Shown here: positions 23,081 through 35,413 of the stretch, in pieces
Layout of the letters: each line of letters begins with the position of its first letter
How positions within the stretch are numbered: the stretch's first letter is position 1
DNA from: Collybia mongolica
Taxonomy: Eukaryota; Basidiomycota; Agaricomycetes; Agaricales; Clitocybaceae
Direction: 5' to 3'
NCBI GenBank assembly: GCA_013420905.1
Contig: JAAXNY010000015.1
Coordinates: 460,406-524,405 of the forward strand
Length of the DNA stretch: 64,000 bases
The notes under the pieces: model-generated
The model's database searches: none
Told to the model about the DNA's origin: nothing
The model's input: only the letters and a program-made list of their open reading frames with translations
Position numbers and translations under genes: made by a program

Positions 23081-25600
23081 CTAAACCTTGTTATCAAGGG
23101 AGTTCGTGTGCTGTGATGACGGCTCAAGGCCGTCCTTCTCCGTCTCAAGGGCTACCGTGCAAGGTAATAAGTCAACGATCTCAGATTATCCCACGACGAT
23201 CCATACCTCGTTGTTTATCAATGTCTGCTTTACGCTGCTCAGCTGAGACGGACCCGAAGATGATATCCATCTCCTCGAGACTGCGGCCCTGGGTCTCCGG
23301 GATAACTCTACGAGTAGATGAGCGTACTGAGGTCGAAGGCATAAAAAGAGTACGAACAATGAGAAGACACCCATAGCACCGATATTCACAGTCGCAAACA
23401 TCAAGAAAATCTTGTAACCGAGGTCGGAAATCATGTCGGGTGTGACCTTCGATACGACGAAATCTGGGAACGGGTCGTAAGATAACGTGCCAAGTCAAGA
23501 GGAGATATTGAGGGTGAACGCACTGAAAAGCCATTGAGTTGCGCTCGCAAGGGCGAGGCCGTAATGCCGGGTGCGTGTGGGGAAGATATCAGAGACATAC
23601 ACCCAAGGAAGAGGGCCTATAAAACCGGTTAGGACGCCCAAACCCGAAATTCATGAAGATAGACGTACCCCATCCCATGGAATAGAAACATACGTATATG
23701 TATAACATCCCTGCCATGGCCCTTGAGGCCGGAGGCGGAGGAGGCGGTGTGGCATCAGGAGGGAGAATCGGGGGTGGGTGCGTCTTGAGGATGGCACCGA
23801 TAATGAAGAATAAGCTTCCCATGCCCATGGCGGAAACGAATAGGGAAAATTTTCGACCGAGTGATTCGACTCCGAAGAAAATGAAGATGGCTGTTGCTAC
23901 GACTTTGACCACACCTGCAGAGGGAAGGCGAGCGTAAGGTAGGTGAGGTCAATATTGTTGGAGCGGCGTACCGTAGATACCGCTGGCGAGCAAGGAGTTC
24001 TTCGCTCCAGTATATCCGATCTGTATATAGTAGATGAACATGCGTTAGCCTTGAAGGAATCCTATAAAGCCTACCGATGCAAAGATTTGAGGAGCATAAT
24101 AGCTAAGTAACCCGTTAGTCGACGATATTGCTAGACGAGGAGGACTTTACGACATACCCGACTGAATTCTGACCCGCCCATTGCTGGAGGAGGAAAATCG
24201 TAAAGGCGATGACGAACCGAATGAAGTTGCCTTTGCCCAAGAACGCCTCTCTGACACCAAGGCCAGCACGCGCCTCCCGCTCCTCCTCAATCGCAGCTTC
24301 AATTTCTGACATCTCTTGTACAATCTCCTCGGAATCGATAGGCTCTCTTCGCAGATACGCGAGGTTGGCGATGGCCTGCTTCCTTCGTCCAACAGATGCA
24401 AGCCATCGAGGTGATTCCTACCAAACATAATTAAGCTCACCACTTCGATGAGTTAACGAAAGTATAGATGACGGACTTTGATCGTGAATAAACCAAATGC
24501 CATAATTCCCGCAGGAACTAACTGGAAGCCGAACGGGATCCTCCAGACGTTGACGCCAGATTTGATATGGATGCCGACACCGTCTACGGAAGGAATGTGG
24601 TGAGAAGGAAAGGCTCTGAGGTAAAGCGTATGATTTACAATTGATGAAGTACGATATCATGACTCCGATAGCCACCTTAATGTCGCCAAATAAACTCACA
24701 GAGATTGTTCAAACAGAATGGAGAAAACGCACCATGATTTGGAAACAACCAGTTATCCGGCCACGAACATCCTTCGGTGCACACTCAGAAACATATGCAG
24801 GTGCGACGGCGGAGATTGCACCAATCCCGACACCAGATATTACTCGTCCGGCGTATATCTCGGCCAAACCATTCTCCCCTTCTGCTACAGTGGTGAGAAT
24901 CTAATGGCTTGTCAGTAAGAAACGCAGAAGATCCGAATTCAATGCTTACAGCCCCAACCAAGAACATCACGCTGAAGGCGGCGAGCGTATAAATACGCCC
25001 TATCTTCGCTGTAATAACATGATGAGTTACGTGAAAGGTAGCGAGTGGTTGAATCCCGAATAAGTTCCGCCACACGACCTCGTGCACCCATTATGTCAAC
25101 ATCTCAACTATCTTCCACTGACCCGCGATCACCCCAACCCGTTGACCCACGTCACTCATTTTGGGAGACGATACACACCTGATATGGGGGCACTCCCAAG
25201 TGCACCGAAAAACGCCCCAGCCTGAAGGACTGAGACTACGTTTGATGAAACCTCATTGCTCCTCCTAGTGTTCTTCGTTCCATCGCCGTTCAAAAGTCCG
25301 AAATGTTCTTGGAAGTAGTGGGCGCTGACTACGCCACCACTATAGACGTAGGTTGCAATAAATACGAGGCCGAGCGTTCAAAAAGTCCACATACCCGATA
25401 CCACTTGAGCAAAGCAGTCAGTGTATATAACCCCAATGATACATGATCGGACTTACGTGTCATATCCAAAAACGACGATTCCCCAATACACGATAAAGGC
25501 AAGCCCTATTCCAATACCTGAGCACGCATCCTCGACTGTAGCAGAGTAGCGACGCACAATACACCCTGATGTTCTTGAACACTCCATCCAAAGAGCCCAT
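23081..25600 (-). CDS. MFS sugar porter, paralogue B
   Basis: Same exon plan and motifs as paralogue A: start MGSLDGVFKNIRVYW (ATG 25600), VVFGYDT, YAGRVISGVGIGAIS, AYVSECAPKDVRGR, ESPRWLASVGRRKQ, FLLQQWAGQNS, YVSDIFPTRTRHYG, PETQGRSLEEMD. A last intron after KADIDKQR joins an exon ending SSQHTNSLDNKV with TAG at 23081-23083. All frames close without disruption, so it looks functional. It is a membrane carrier with twelve predicted helices, substrate not determined. It differs from A mainly in the extracellular loop before YIYVCFYSMGWG and in the hydrophilic C-terminal tail, the part most likely to carry regulatory signals. Confidence 0.9.
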
Positions 25601-26619
25601 ATTGTCGAATCTTGAGTCAGGGCTCCTGATTGGACCCTAGGCGTGTTGATAGTGCGGAGGAGAACTGGGGAGCCACAATTCGGGGCAATCAGATGCAGAG
25701 GTTTTATACTCCTCCGTTCTAAATGGTCCGACGTGCGTGTGACAGGCGAAGCGGGGACGGCAGGGGATATCTAGTTGAATTATCGAGAAAAAGAGTCACA
25801 AGGAGACGGTACGCCCGGACCGCCGCTATCCGTAGGAGAGATGGCGCTGGATTCGAACAAGAAGGCATCCGACTCGGGTGTGCTCGACAGGGACATGAAT
25901 TGCGAAATCAAGATTCAAAGAAGACTTTAGAATACCGGGGGCATCGTCATCAGTTTACTACTCACCTCTCTAGACAAACAACCCCTTTAACGGGCCTCGA
26001 GGGAGATCTGCAGGTTAATCACCGAATCTTTAATGTTAAATCGACGAGGGACAGTATCCGACTCGGACATGTCTCGAGAAAAATGCAAATCTATATTTAG
26101 AATTTAGACGCGTCTGCAATAAAGGCTTACTCACTTCAGAATCAAGCAAATCGGCTTGCAGGTTCTGCATTACGTGATTTGAGGGACTCTGAAAGGCAGT
26201 TAGTGGTGGTTGATGATAACGATGAGTTGGTTCAAGTTAGAAATGTGACGCGTGTTCAAAGTTTGCAACTCACGCGTGGACCAAACAAGCATCTCAAAAT
26301 TATACATACAATGTTCGAACTGGCACTGAAGCTAAAGCTTGTTGGAACTCACAGGTGATCGAAACTCTTTTGAAAGACGCGACCGAGTCCCCAAATGCTC
26401 ACACGACGACGATTGAAAAGCAATAAAGAGATTAAATTCCTATAAGTACAGAAGATCTGACAGGCGAGAAGATTCACAAAAAATGAATCAGATACACTGT
26501 AAAGCAAAGTCATGGACAAGCGTATACGTAATGCAAGGTTATCCTTTTCGACAAGCGGAGTATCCGAGGAATGCGTGGTATAGAGTCATGGTAAGGAAAT
26601 GAAAAACTCGTTCGAATCA
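25601..26619. other. Intergenic region between paralogues B and C
   Basis: No gene recognised. A 25.72-26.10 kb plus-strand ORF is rich in Arg and lacks any domain signature. The DNA presumably holds the promoter of paralogue B at its left side and the terminator of paralogue C at its right side. Confidence 0.5.
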
Positions 26620-28743
26620 TTATACTTTCTCATCGCGCACAGACCGTGTCGAGCTAGAATCTTTCTTCTCGTTTGCTGTAGAAAGCGACCGATCAGCACC
26701 AGAACACAAGGCATGTGAGAGAGGAACGTACCTCGTCCTTGCTGCTCGATGTTGGCTGCTCGTTGTTCTGCCGAGATGGAGCCGAAGATGACATCCATGT
26801 CTTCCAAACTGCGACCCTTTGTCTCGGGGATGAGGCTGGGCACTGGGTGAGAAACAATTCCGCGGACGACAAGAGAGGGACGACGTACAATGAGAACAGA
26901 CCCATAGCACCAATGTTGACGGCGCCAAACATGAGGAAGATCTTATACCCGAGGTCGGTGATCATGTCGGGTGTGACCTTGGACACGACAAAATCTGATG
27001 GACGTTAGGCGAAGCACGCGGGGATAGTCAGTAACCAACGCATAGGGTCAGGGACGGATCCACGTACTCCACAACCACTGAGAAGCACTGGCGAGGGCGA
27101 GACCGTAGTGCCTGGTGCGAGTGGGGAAAATGTCGGAAACATACACCCAAGGGAGGGGACCTGTCATGCGAAACACGTAAGTATGGCCCGGAAGGCTTGG
27201 CACGAACGAGGAGAAACTGACCCCAGCCCATGGAGTAGAAGCAGACGTAGATGTAGAGCATGCCGGCCATGGCCTGCGACGCGGGCGGGGGGCTGGCGGC
27301 GGCTGGGTCGGGGGGGTGCGTCTTGAGGATGGCGCCAATAATGAAGAAGAGCGAGCCCATGCCGATAGAGGAGATGATGAGTGACAATTTGCGGCCCAGG
27401 GACTCGACGGCGAAAAAAATGAAGATGGCGGTGGCGACGACCTTGATGACACCGTAGATACCGGACGCAAGGAGCGAGTTCTTCGTGCCAGAGTAACCAA
27501 TAGAGGCGAAAATTTGAGGTGCGTAATATCTAAAATATTATCATTAGAAGCGAGGTGGGGCGATGGAGGAAGAGAACATACCCGACGGAGTTCTGTCCAC
27601 CCCATTGCTGGAGGAGGAAGATACCGAAGGCAATGACGAAACGAATCAAGTTGCCCTTGCCTAGGAAAGCTTCACGCAGACCGAGACCTTCGCGAGCGAT
27701 GCGCTCTTCCTCAATGGTGGCGTTGATCTCAGCAATTTCGGCGAGGATGTTCTCAGAGCCCTCAGATTCCTTGCGTAGGTACGCGAGGTTGGTAATGGCT
27801 TCCTGGTCGCGTCCAACAGAGGCAAGCCAACGAGGAGATTCCTGAGGAGCATTTCATCAGTTGGAATTGAATGGACAAACGAAGGGAGAATACACACACC
27901 TTGACGGTGAGGAGACCGAACAACATAATGCCGGTGGGGACGAGCTGGAAACCGAAGGGGATCCTCCAGAGGTTGACGCCGGAGATGTGAAGGCCTACAC
28001 CAAAGTTAATGAAGTAGGAAATCATGACACCGATGGCAACCTGAAAGAGAGAGATTAGAGAAAGGTAAGTGACGAGAAAGCGATAGGACGAACCATGATC
28101 TGGAAAAGACCAGTGATACGTCCTCGAACTTCCTTTGGCGAGCACTCAGACACGTAGGCAGGAGCCACTGCGGAGATTCCACCAATACCGAAACCAGAGA
28201 TGACACGGCCGGCGTAGATGAGCTGGAGGCCATTGTGGGGGTCGTTGGCGATAGTGGTTAGAATAGCGCCGACTGTGAAGATACCGGTGAACGCGACGAG
28301 TGTCCATTTGCGCCCGTATTTCCCTGTAGTACTCATCAGTAAGCAACAGGAGACTAGCAAAGGAACAACAGACGCACCAGAAACGGGAGCTGAGCCCAAA
28401 GCACCGAAGAAAGCACCTCCCTGCAGCACCGACACGACGATTGATGATACCTCGTTCGTTCGTTTGACATTCTTAGTTCCATCCGGGTTCGTCAAGCCGA
28501 AGTGCTCCTGGAAATAGGGCTGTGATACGACACCACCGGCGATTCCACTGTAAGAACACGATCAACGGCTGATTTGAAGCAACAAGACGAAAATAACTCA
28601 CGTATCATAACCGAATAGGATGATACTCCAATAGACAATGAACGCCAGATCTATACAAAACGGGTCATTCTCCGCGCGAAAACCGTCCGGAAAAACTCAC
28701 AGTAGACGCGGATATTCTTGAAGAGACCCTCTGCAGCGCCCAT
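26620..28743 (-). CDS. MFS sugar porter, paralogue C
   Basis: Start MGAAEGLFKNIRVYW (ATG 28743). Exons code YAGRVISGFGIGGIS, AYVSECSPKEVRGRITG, VAIGVMISYFINFGVGLH, an ESPRWLASVGR exon, FLLQQWGGQNS, YVSDIFPTRTRHYG and PETKGRSLEDMDVIFG. The last exon ends SSSTRSVRDEKV, stop 26620-26622. Its central Pro-rich loop (HPPDPAAASPPP) is shorter than in A and B and its coding GC is higher. Intact. Same family and expected role as A and B. Upstream (28890-28920) lie GTGGGG words compatible with Mig1/CreA-type SYGGRG sites, which would fit glucose repression; this is only a motif match. Confidence 0.9.
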
Positions 28744-31700
28744 GATTCGTCGACTGTCTGGAATGGGGACGGTAGGAATACGACCTGAACTCTGAACTGC
28801 CGCGCCGTCAGCCTTATAAACGAAAATAAAGACAAGCCCTTGCGTCGCGCGTCCAGATCTGCATCTCGATCACAAAACCTTACGCAGGGCGCAAAGGCGG
28901 ATGTGGGGGAACAGGGGAATACCCGGTCCGCGCGGCCCGCCGTTGCCCACCCCGCATTTTGGGCTTGGAACTGATCGAAATTGTCCAAATACAGAGCCTC
29001 CTAAATGCCACGCGCTCCAGAACCATCTCCCGAGCCTTTTTTTTTTCTTCTTGCGCCGTCCTCGCTAAAATCATATACAAATAGGCCACTGAATCATTTT
29101 CCCGTCTAATTTTGCTTCCTCGAACCGTGCTTCCGGTGCCCTGGGCATGGTTACGATTGAAGCTGAAAGTAGGCCTCTAAAAGCCATATCATGCTCTCTG
29201 TGTCCTTTGTAGAGGGTGTAACTAACGGGCGAGATTAATCCGGGGCCGGCTACCATGAGCTGTCGTGTTTCGACACGAAGCCCAAGCCAATGTTCACAAA
29301 TTCACGGTACACGATGAGCCGCGGAAATTCCGGACCGGGGATATAGATGAGAGAGTGTAAGTTGATTCCCCACGCCCACATTGTCGATATGCTTATGCTT
29401 GAGTCGGTGCCCTGAACCTCGCAGACACGTTCGATCTCCGGTGGTCCTCCTCCTATACCCCGGTACAAACTTCTCGAAAATGCCAATACTTTGGAAGAGG
29501 AAGGCGCTACGTTCAACGCGGGGAGTGAATCACCATCGTCTGGGAAGTGCCGCAGATTGTGACGAACGAGATTCACGTCGTGCGCCAAGAGCGAAGATGC
29601 ATCTCACGGAGGGTTTAGCTCCATCCCTTGTCAACGTGTACGGCAGTACAGCTGAGCAAGCTGTATATGCCCCGCAATCATCATTCTTATGAGACCCAAT
29701 CACCGTCGTTGCCGTCGCCCACCGGCCCCCTGGGATAAAGCATAATCGAAAGGCGCCAACAAGGGCTGTGGGGAAATGTGAAATTCATTAACGTGGTGGG
29801 AAATCAAGGAGGCGCTGTTTCAGGACGGCCCGCCCGCCTCCGGCAGACCTCTCGACTCCAAGACCATCTATCCCAAGCAGCCCACAACGACCAGTTACAC
29901 CCCGGAAAGCGAGCCCTTTCCCCACATCCCCACACTTTCTCTATTCTCCTGAACGATCGCAATAGGAGATCGTGGGGTACGAAGTTAGCACTAGGCTTCT
30001 CGTGTGACGTTGTCATCCACCACATACATCGATCCCGTCTCCAAAAGCTGCCGAAAGGCCCAATCACCCCCGGAACGATGGCGTACAGTATACGCGTCCG
30101 AACATACCAGCGACTAGGCGCGATGAGAAACTGGAGATATCGCCCCATGACGATGGTGCGAAGGTAAGTGTAGTACGCATTTCCCACTAGGCTTGATGAG
30201 ATCTTCGAGGTCGAGACGTGTACCGATTTCTGTCCAACGGTGAAAGCGAACGGGGCGCCTTGTATTCCAACATATTTCCACCAAGGTTTCACCGCCATCC
30301 TTCCTCGAACGCAAAGCCCCAGTGAGATTAGTGGAATTCGTCCTCACCGCCTATCCTCGTGACAAGCCATCGGCATTAACGACATACGTTCAAACATTGA
30401 CTGAACGGGCGCTGGATGGTGGTCCTGGTATTGATATCTGGGGCCCCGGAGATCGAAGTATATCTCAAGTTCGTCATTCTGCATTCTTGACGTTTCATTG
30501 AAATCTTGTTTAGCGTTTATACAGGTCTTCTTTCTACTAATATACATTGAATGCAACTGACCTGTAAAACACGAAGCTCATGAGTCGACGCTTCTGGGCG
30601 AAAGGAATCGCACACACGTAAGGTATCTATGACAGCCGCTCGTCATCCTGATCAAGCCTGTCATAGCAAATCCCTTTGACCGACCTAGCCCAACCTGCAG
30701 CCTCATACCTATGTTCCACGACAGCAGTCTAGGCACACATTGTCAGCCCAGATTCTCGTCCTGGGGTCGGGGTATACGAACCTCACTGACAACCCCTCAC
30801 TGACATCCTCGAACTTCCACCGCACCCCTATTCCTACAGTCTTTTCAGCACACGCTCCATGCGTTCGAGGTCCTGGTAGAGAACGACATACGACCCTGAG
30901 CGCCGGCACTCGGGAAAAAATGGAAAAAGAGGAGGATATATGTTTCTTCTGGTGCTTGTCGATCAGTGATCTTCGTAGAGCGACGGGTACGGGCGAGGAG
31001 GACGGACACCCCACAGGATGACCTGAATTTTTTGTCAATTGTAAACGTATACACAAGCATGAATTTGAGCGTGCGTTATGATGTTTTCCTGCCCCAAACT
31101 CCGCAACACTGAGTTTTCACCCTTCCCTCGCTACACAATTTCACACCGCAAAGTCCAACATGTTGTCGTTTTCGTTGGTTCAACGCGACATCAAAGCTCT
31201 GAATGGAGTATCAGAACCGAATAGACTTGGATAGAACTGAACTTACGAAGCTGATAATCCACCCTGACAACCCCACCCCACAGCCGTCACCACCTGCCGT
31301 CACGATTACACCTCATAAACGCTCTTTTCAAGCCGCCCTCGGTGGACGTATCTCCCTAGGTTGAAAACGTTCACGCGATCCTGCGTTATTCGTCAGCACT
31401 CGGCCTTATTTGGTTCAACATCAACTTTACGCACAATTTCAACAACGCCAGAAAGCGACGCAGGGAGCTCAGTAGTCAATGTGGAAGCGACTCTAGGAAG
31501 CAGGGTAACAATAAGTCAGATAAACGTGAGAACGATAGGTCAGTAATACGTACGAATTCAAACAAGTAACTTCTGGCCCTCCCAACATGCCGCCCATGCT
31601 TACACCATCGTTCTGCCCTCCAACTGAGCATCCACCGCGCAAAATGGTTGTCGAATGTAGAGATATATCTATCGATGCCAGCATGTCGGTAGATAATAAA

Positions 31701-32684
31701 AGTGTCGATATTGGATCGACCATAGCCCGGCCATGGGAGGAGAGTTTGACACTGAGAGCGGTGCAAAAAGGGGAAGGACATCATGTGACACCCATATCAC
31801 GAGACCTCGTAATTGCTGACATGGTTCGAAGTTTGGTCTGTCTCGACCTCTCAACTTTTTGAAAGAACGCGGTGTGTAAGAATTATATCATACGGTGCTA
31901 TCAGACCTCATGATTCCAATACGCTATAGCCTAACAATTTCCCGGCCTTCTAAGGATGCCTGCCACGATGCCCGGGGGCACACTACGACCAAAATTATCT
32001 CCTGTTCTCGAAGTCCCTTTTTTCTAGCTTTCTTCTGCACAAGGCGAAACTAGCACGTGGACTGAACGCTCGGAGTAGGTGAAATCTAAGCGCGGCCCTG
32101 GTACGTGAATAAAGATCAGTGTTTCATTTCGAAAATCACAGCCTCATTGCTTAGCAAATGAGCCGGCGTTGGAGGACCAAACAGCTCCCCCGCCGATAGC
32201 GTTAACAAGTATTGCTAGTCTGTTTTCTTCTCGTTCTCCAATACCCTACTCTTATACTTGCAGGTATCTATGTCCAATACGCCTCGCAACGCCCCATGCA
32301 CCCTTCTATCAGAATCAATTGATCGAATCAAGGGCGAAAGAGCCATACGACTACTTCCATCATTTCCTAACCCTCCAAATGAAGGTTATTCTATTAATAC
32401 TTCAAACCAACACTATCCCCAACATCCCCATATCGATGCCAAGACAAATCAGCGTTCTATCCAACGCAATCTTTTGGCCGTTTGTTCCAAATAGCACCCA
32501 ACTACGCCCCAGCGCCTGTACCGGGACGGCCTCTTGCCCGTGAATCCCCTTTAACTTATAAGCTTCAGGAACGTCCGGCCCCCCCTCACCCGCACTTGAT
32601 TCATATATAATCGAATCGGAATGTTTGATTTCTTCTCTGTTCCCACCCATCAGACGTGTGCACTTCCTCGAATTACTCCTCAAA
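28744..32684. other. ~3.9 kb between paralogues C and D; no certain gene
   Basis: Several short ORFs are present on both strands. The most protein-like are minus-strand segments near 30298-30040 (hydrophobic, WYVRTRILYAIVPGVIG) and 30860-30715 (KFEDVSEGLSVRFVYPD). Neither gives a recognisable family nor a consistent exon chain. The last few hundred bases (32.3-32.68 kb) contain TATA-like sequences (about 32610) expected of the divergent promoter of paralogue D. Confidence 0.4.
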
Positions 32685-34466
32685 ATGGGTGTAGCGGACA
32701 GCATCTTCAAGAACAGCCGAGTCTACTGTACGTCCTATTCCTTCTTTTCTCGTGCGAAGCTTTAAATAGCGTACCGCGTTGATAGGGATGGCATTCATCG
32801 TCTACTGGGGCATCGTATTGTTCGGATACGATACGTACGCCTTCATTTTATATACTCATGCTTGACTGTATCACTAATTCATGCTCGGCGTCGTAGTGGG
32901 ATTGGGTACGTACACATTCCCCTTCTTAAGTCCACAAAAGTGGCTCATATTTGGATTACTACAGCGGCGGTGTCGTCAGCGCACCCTATTTCCAGAAATC
33001 ATTTGGACTGTTGGATGCCGATGGAAAAACAAACACTAGACGTAGCGACGAGGTATCGTCGAACGTCGTTTCAGTCTTGCAGGCGGGGGCATTCTTCGGT
33101 GCACTGGGTAGTGCTCCCATTTCGTGTGCGTATCTCAACTATTTTCCCCCGATTCTTCCCGTCCCATTCTCCTTCTTTATTCCAACCAACCACGTTTGTC
33201 ATGGACGCTGGGCGTTCTCTGTATTCTGCTCCCATTCTGCTCCGATACATCGGTACTCCCTGCCCATCGTGTGTACAGGTGTAGGGATATCAATGATGAT
33301 TGATATGAATTTGGAGCGATTGCAGATAATCTACCAGTCCGATCGTCCTCATCACAGAAATGATTGATTGTGATGAATGATGAGGCCGAGTAGAAACGCG
33401 CTTTGGGCGCTACGTGCATGATTGTACCTGTCGCATGTCGGCCGACTAGAGAATGTTCTAACAATCGCAACTTTTACCTTACAGCACGTATAGGACGGAT
33501 ATACACCCTTGCGGCCTTTAGCGCCCTCTTCCTCGTCGGTGCTGTTAGTTCCGCCAATCTTATCCTTTTATCAAGGATTTAACCGCGGCACTGTTCTCTA
33601 TAGATCCTCACCACAGTCGCAGACGGAGGAAAGAAAGGACTCTCGGAAATCTATGCTGGACGTGTCATATCAGGGGTTGGTATTGGCGCGATTTCAGCCG
33701 TCGCGCCAGCATATGTGTCCGAGTGTTCGCCGAAAGATGTGCGAGGGCGGATTACCGGGTTGTTCCAAATTATGGTGCGTATCGTGGAGGTGTAGGGCAA
33801 CAAAGTGATTGATCACTAGAGCTTCATAGGTCGCAATCGGCGTGATGATCTCGTACTTCATCAACTGTAAGCTCTGCTTCCATTTCTATCCCTATAAGAT
33901 CGATTGATATTGATGCTCTATTTTATCATCTACAGATGGAGTCGACATACATATCAAGTATGGCGTTAATGTGTGGAGAATACCATTCGGCTTACAGATA
34001 ATACCTGCCGGAATTATGACGCTGGGACTGTTCACGATCAAGGTACGATGCCCTGATCTTCCTGGTACGAACCTTACCTCAGACTCTGCGATGATACAGG
34101 AGTCCCCACGTTGGCTCGCATCTGTTGGACGGAACCGTGAAGCCATCGCTAACCTTGCATACCTGAGGAAAGAATTAATCGATTCAGAGGCTGTGATCCA
34201 CGAGATGGCGGAAATTGAGACGGCTATCCAGGAAGAGCGTGAGGCACGCAAGGGCCTGGGGTTGAAAGAGGCGTTTTTCGGAAAGGGAAACTTCATCCGT
34301 TTTGTTATCGCGTTCGTAATCTTCCTCCTGCAACAATGGAGTGGTCAGAATTCCGTTGGGTGAGTTGCATGTATCAACCCTGAGCCCCTGCTAACGGTTG
34401 TTTCCGGGCGCAGTTATTACGCACCACAAATCTTCGCTGCAGTATGTCTTTATCCGCGCCCTTTGA
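32685..34466 (+). pseudogene. MFS sugar porter, paralogue D, truncated by telomere repeats
   Basis: Start MGVADSIFKNSRVY (ATG 32685). The exon series matches A to C: FIVYWGIVLFGYDT, GGVVSAPYFQKSFG, YAGRVISGVGIGAIS, AYVSECSPKDVRGR, ESPRWLASVGRNRE, FLLQQWSGQNS, then YYAPQIFAA at about 34440. The next intron starts GTATGTC, but 20 bases later the DNA becomes TTTAGGGTTAGGG. About the last 190 residues (TM7-TM12, including the PETKGR motif) are missing. Unspliced, translation would end in the TAG of the first telomeric unit. The upstream exons look undamaged, so the break may be fairly recent. A half transporter of six helices would not be expected to work. Confidence 0.9.
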
Positions 34467-34488
34467 TTTAGGGTTAGGGTTAGGGTGG
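34467..34488 (+). repeat. Interstitial telomeric repeat block 1
   Basis: TTTAGGGTTAGGGTTAGGG, G-rich strand on plus, directly abutting the broken sugar-porter gene. The orientation is that of a chromosome end pointing right. Confidence 0.95.
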
Positions 34489-34492
34489 ACGA

Positions 34493-34519
34493 CAACAAAA
34501 ACGCGAAGCGTTTTTGTTG
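34493..34519. other. GCGAAGC-capped terminal hairpin, copy 1
   Basis: Perfect inverted repeat: a 12-bp stem (CAACAAAAACGC with its complement) closing a GAA triloop, so the apex reads GCGAAGC. It lies about 5 nt from the end of the telomeric block. Possible reverse-transcriptase recognition structure at the RNA 3' end (inference). Confidence 0.8.
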
Positions 34520-34547
34520 GAGGATATAGTTGAGTAGGCGAAATTTA

Positions 34548-34613
34548 CCGATAAGGATCGATGGAGGAGACCACCGGTCGGATCCTTTCGTCTTTTAAGA
34601 CTCTTCAGATCGG
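34548..34613 (-). ncRNA. Hammerhead ribozyme 1 (type I)
   Basis: Minus-strand reading: stem I CCGAU, core CUGAAGA, stem II GUCU-UAAA-AGAC, GAA, stem III AGGAUC with a ~20-nt loop and GAUCCU, then U17 and stem I AUCGG. Every conserved core position is present, all three stems pair, and the cleavage triplet is CUU. Predicted cleavage is between 34553 and 34552. Hammerheads are known in Penelope-like elements; this assignment was made by eye. Confidence 0.88.
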
Positions 34614-34721
34614 TTTTAGGGTGTATACGGGTTGCTGCGGACTTTAGCTTTGTTCCGAAGTTAGGCTAAAGTCGGGATACTTAGTCATCTACCTGTCAGA
34701 GGCGGCCAATGGGTTTAGATT

Positions 34722-34739
34722 TAGGGTTAGGGTTAGGGT
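34722..34739 (+). repeat. Interstitial telomeric repeat block 2
   Basis: TTAGGGTTAGGGTTAGGG between copy 1 and copy 2, same orientation as block 1. Confidence 0.95.
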
Positions 34740-35266
34740 GGACGACAACACAAACGCGAAGCGTTTGGGTTGGAGGACTAGTTGAGTAGGCGTAAGGGGT
34801 CCCGATAAGGATCGATGGTTGGATTCCACCGGTCGGATCCTTTCGTCTTTTAAGACTCTTCAGATCGGGTTTTTTCGGTATACGTGTTGCTGCGGACTTT
34901 CACTTTCTTCCGAAGTTAGGCGAAAGTCGGGATACTTAGTCATCTACCTGTCAGAGGCGGCCAATGGCCATTTGCGCGCTTGACAGATGCGCAGTCGCTT
35001 CCATAGCGTCTGGCAGATCGGAATAGAACACGACATCGCCGAGGCGGGCTTACTAACTCTGCCCGAAGGCAGTGTGTTGGGCACCAATCGGCGACCGTCT
35101 ATTAACGACCTTGACAGCCTGTGGGAACAAAGCTAAACGGATTACTCCGGTCAGCCGTAATGATTAGCAACCTTTCACACGTCACGGTCGTTTCGGACCG
35201 GGCACGTGGCCTTTAACCGTCCATGTCGGGTCGGTGATCGGATCAAAATCCGGTCCGGCTCAGGCG
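34738..35266 (-). mobile_element. Short telomere-attached retroelement insert, class 1, copy 2
   Basis: The first ~235 bp match copy 1 closely, including ribozyme and hairpin. It then continues through GGCCATTTGCGCGCTTG to a degenerate telomeric tract at 35267. It has no coding capacity, so it is either a 5'-truncated Penelope-like element or a non-autonomous, retrozyme-like derivative. Hairpin 34746-34772 (12-bp stem with one mismatch, GAA loop). Confidence 0.7.
34801..34868 (-). ncRNA. Hammerhead ribozyme 2 (type I)
   Basis: Same fold as ribozyme 1: CCGAU, CUGAAGA, GUCU-UAAA-AGAC, GAA, AGGAUC ... GAUCCU, U17, AUCGG. The stem III loop differs from copy 1 at several positions while all core and stem positions are kept, a pattern expected if the fold is maintained. 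Confidence 0.87.
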
Positions 35267-35413
35267 GGTTAGGTTGGGTTAACCGGTTAGGGTTAGGTTA
35301 GGTTAACGGTTAGGTTAGGGTTCGGGTTAGCTAATTCGTTCAATGTCAGGTTGACGTAGATCGGATGCATTAAGCAAACAAATACTCACGGTTAGGGTTA
35401 GAGTTAGGGTTAG
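35267..35413 (+). repeat. Degenerate telomeric tract (block 3)
   Basis: GGTTAGGTTGGGTT, then GGTTAGGGTTAGGTTAGG, at 35267-35330, and GGTTAGGGTTAGAGTTAGGG at 35390-35409, separated by about 60 bp. All G-strand on plus. It borders the 3' end of the first large retroelement. Confidence 0.85.

Larger units (their letters stand above)
34487..34720 (-). mobile_element. Short telomere-attached retroelement insert, class 1, copy 1
   Basis: It runs from GTGGACGACAAC (3' end of the element, next to telomere block 1) to GGCGGCCAATGG, where a new telomere block starts. The same sequence continues further in copy 2 (34738 on), so copy 1 is a 5'-truncated version of about 232 bp. It contains a hammerhead ribozyme and a terminal hairpin (34493-34519, 12-bp perfect stem closing a GAA loop). 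The antisense orientation relative to the TTAGGG strand is what target-primed reverse transcription from a telomeric 3' end would produce. Confidence 0.75.

Noticed and set aside
29804..30298. 164-codon minus-strand ORF with hydrophobic stretches
   Set aside because: No family signature, no supporting splice structure, and neighbouring frames are equally open; left as unassigned intergenic DNA.
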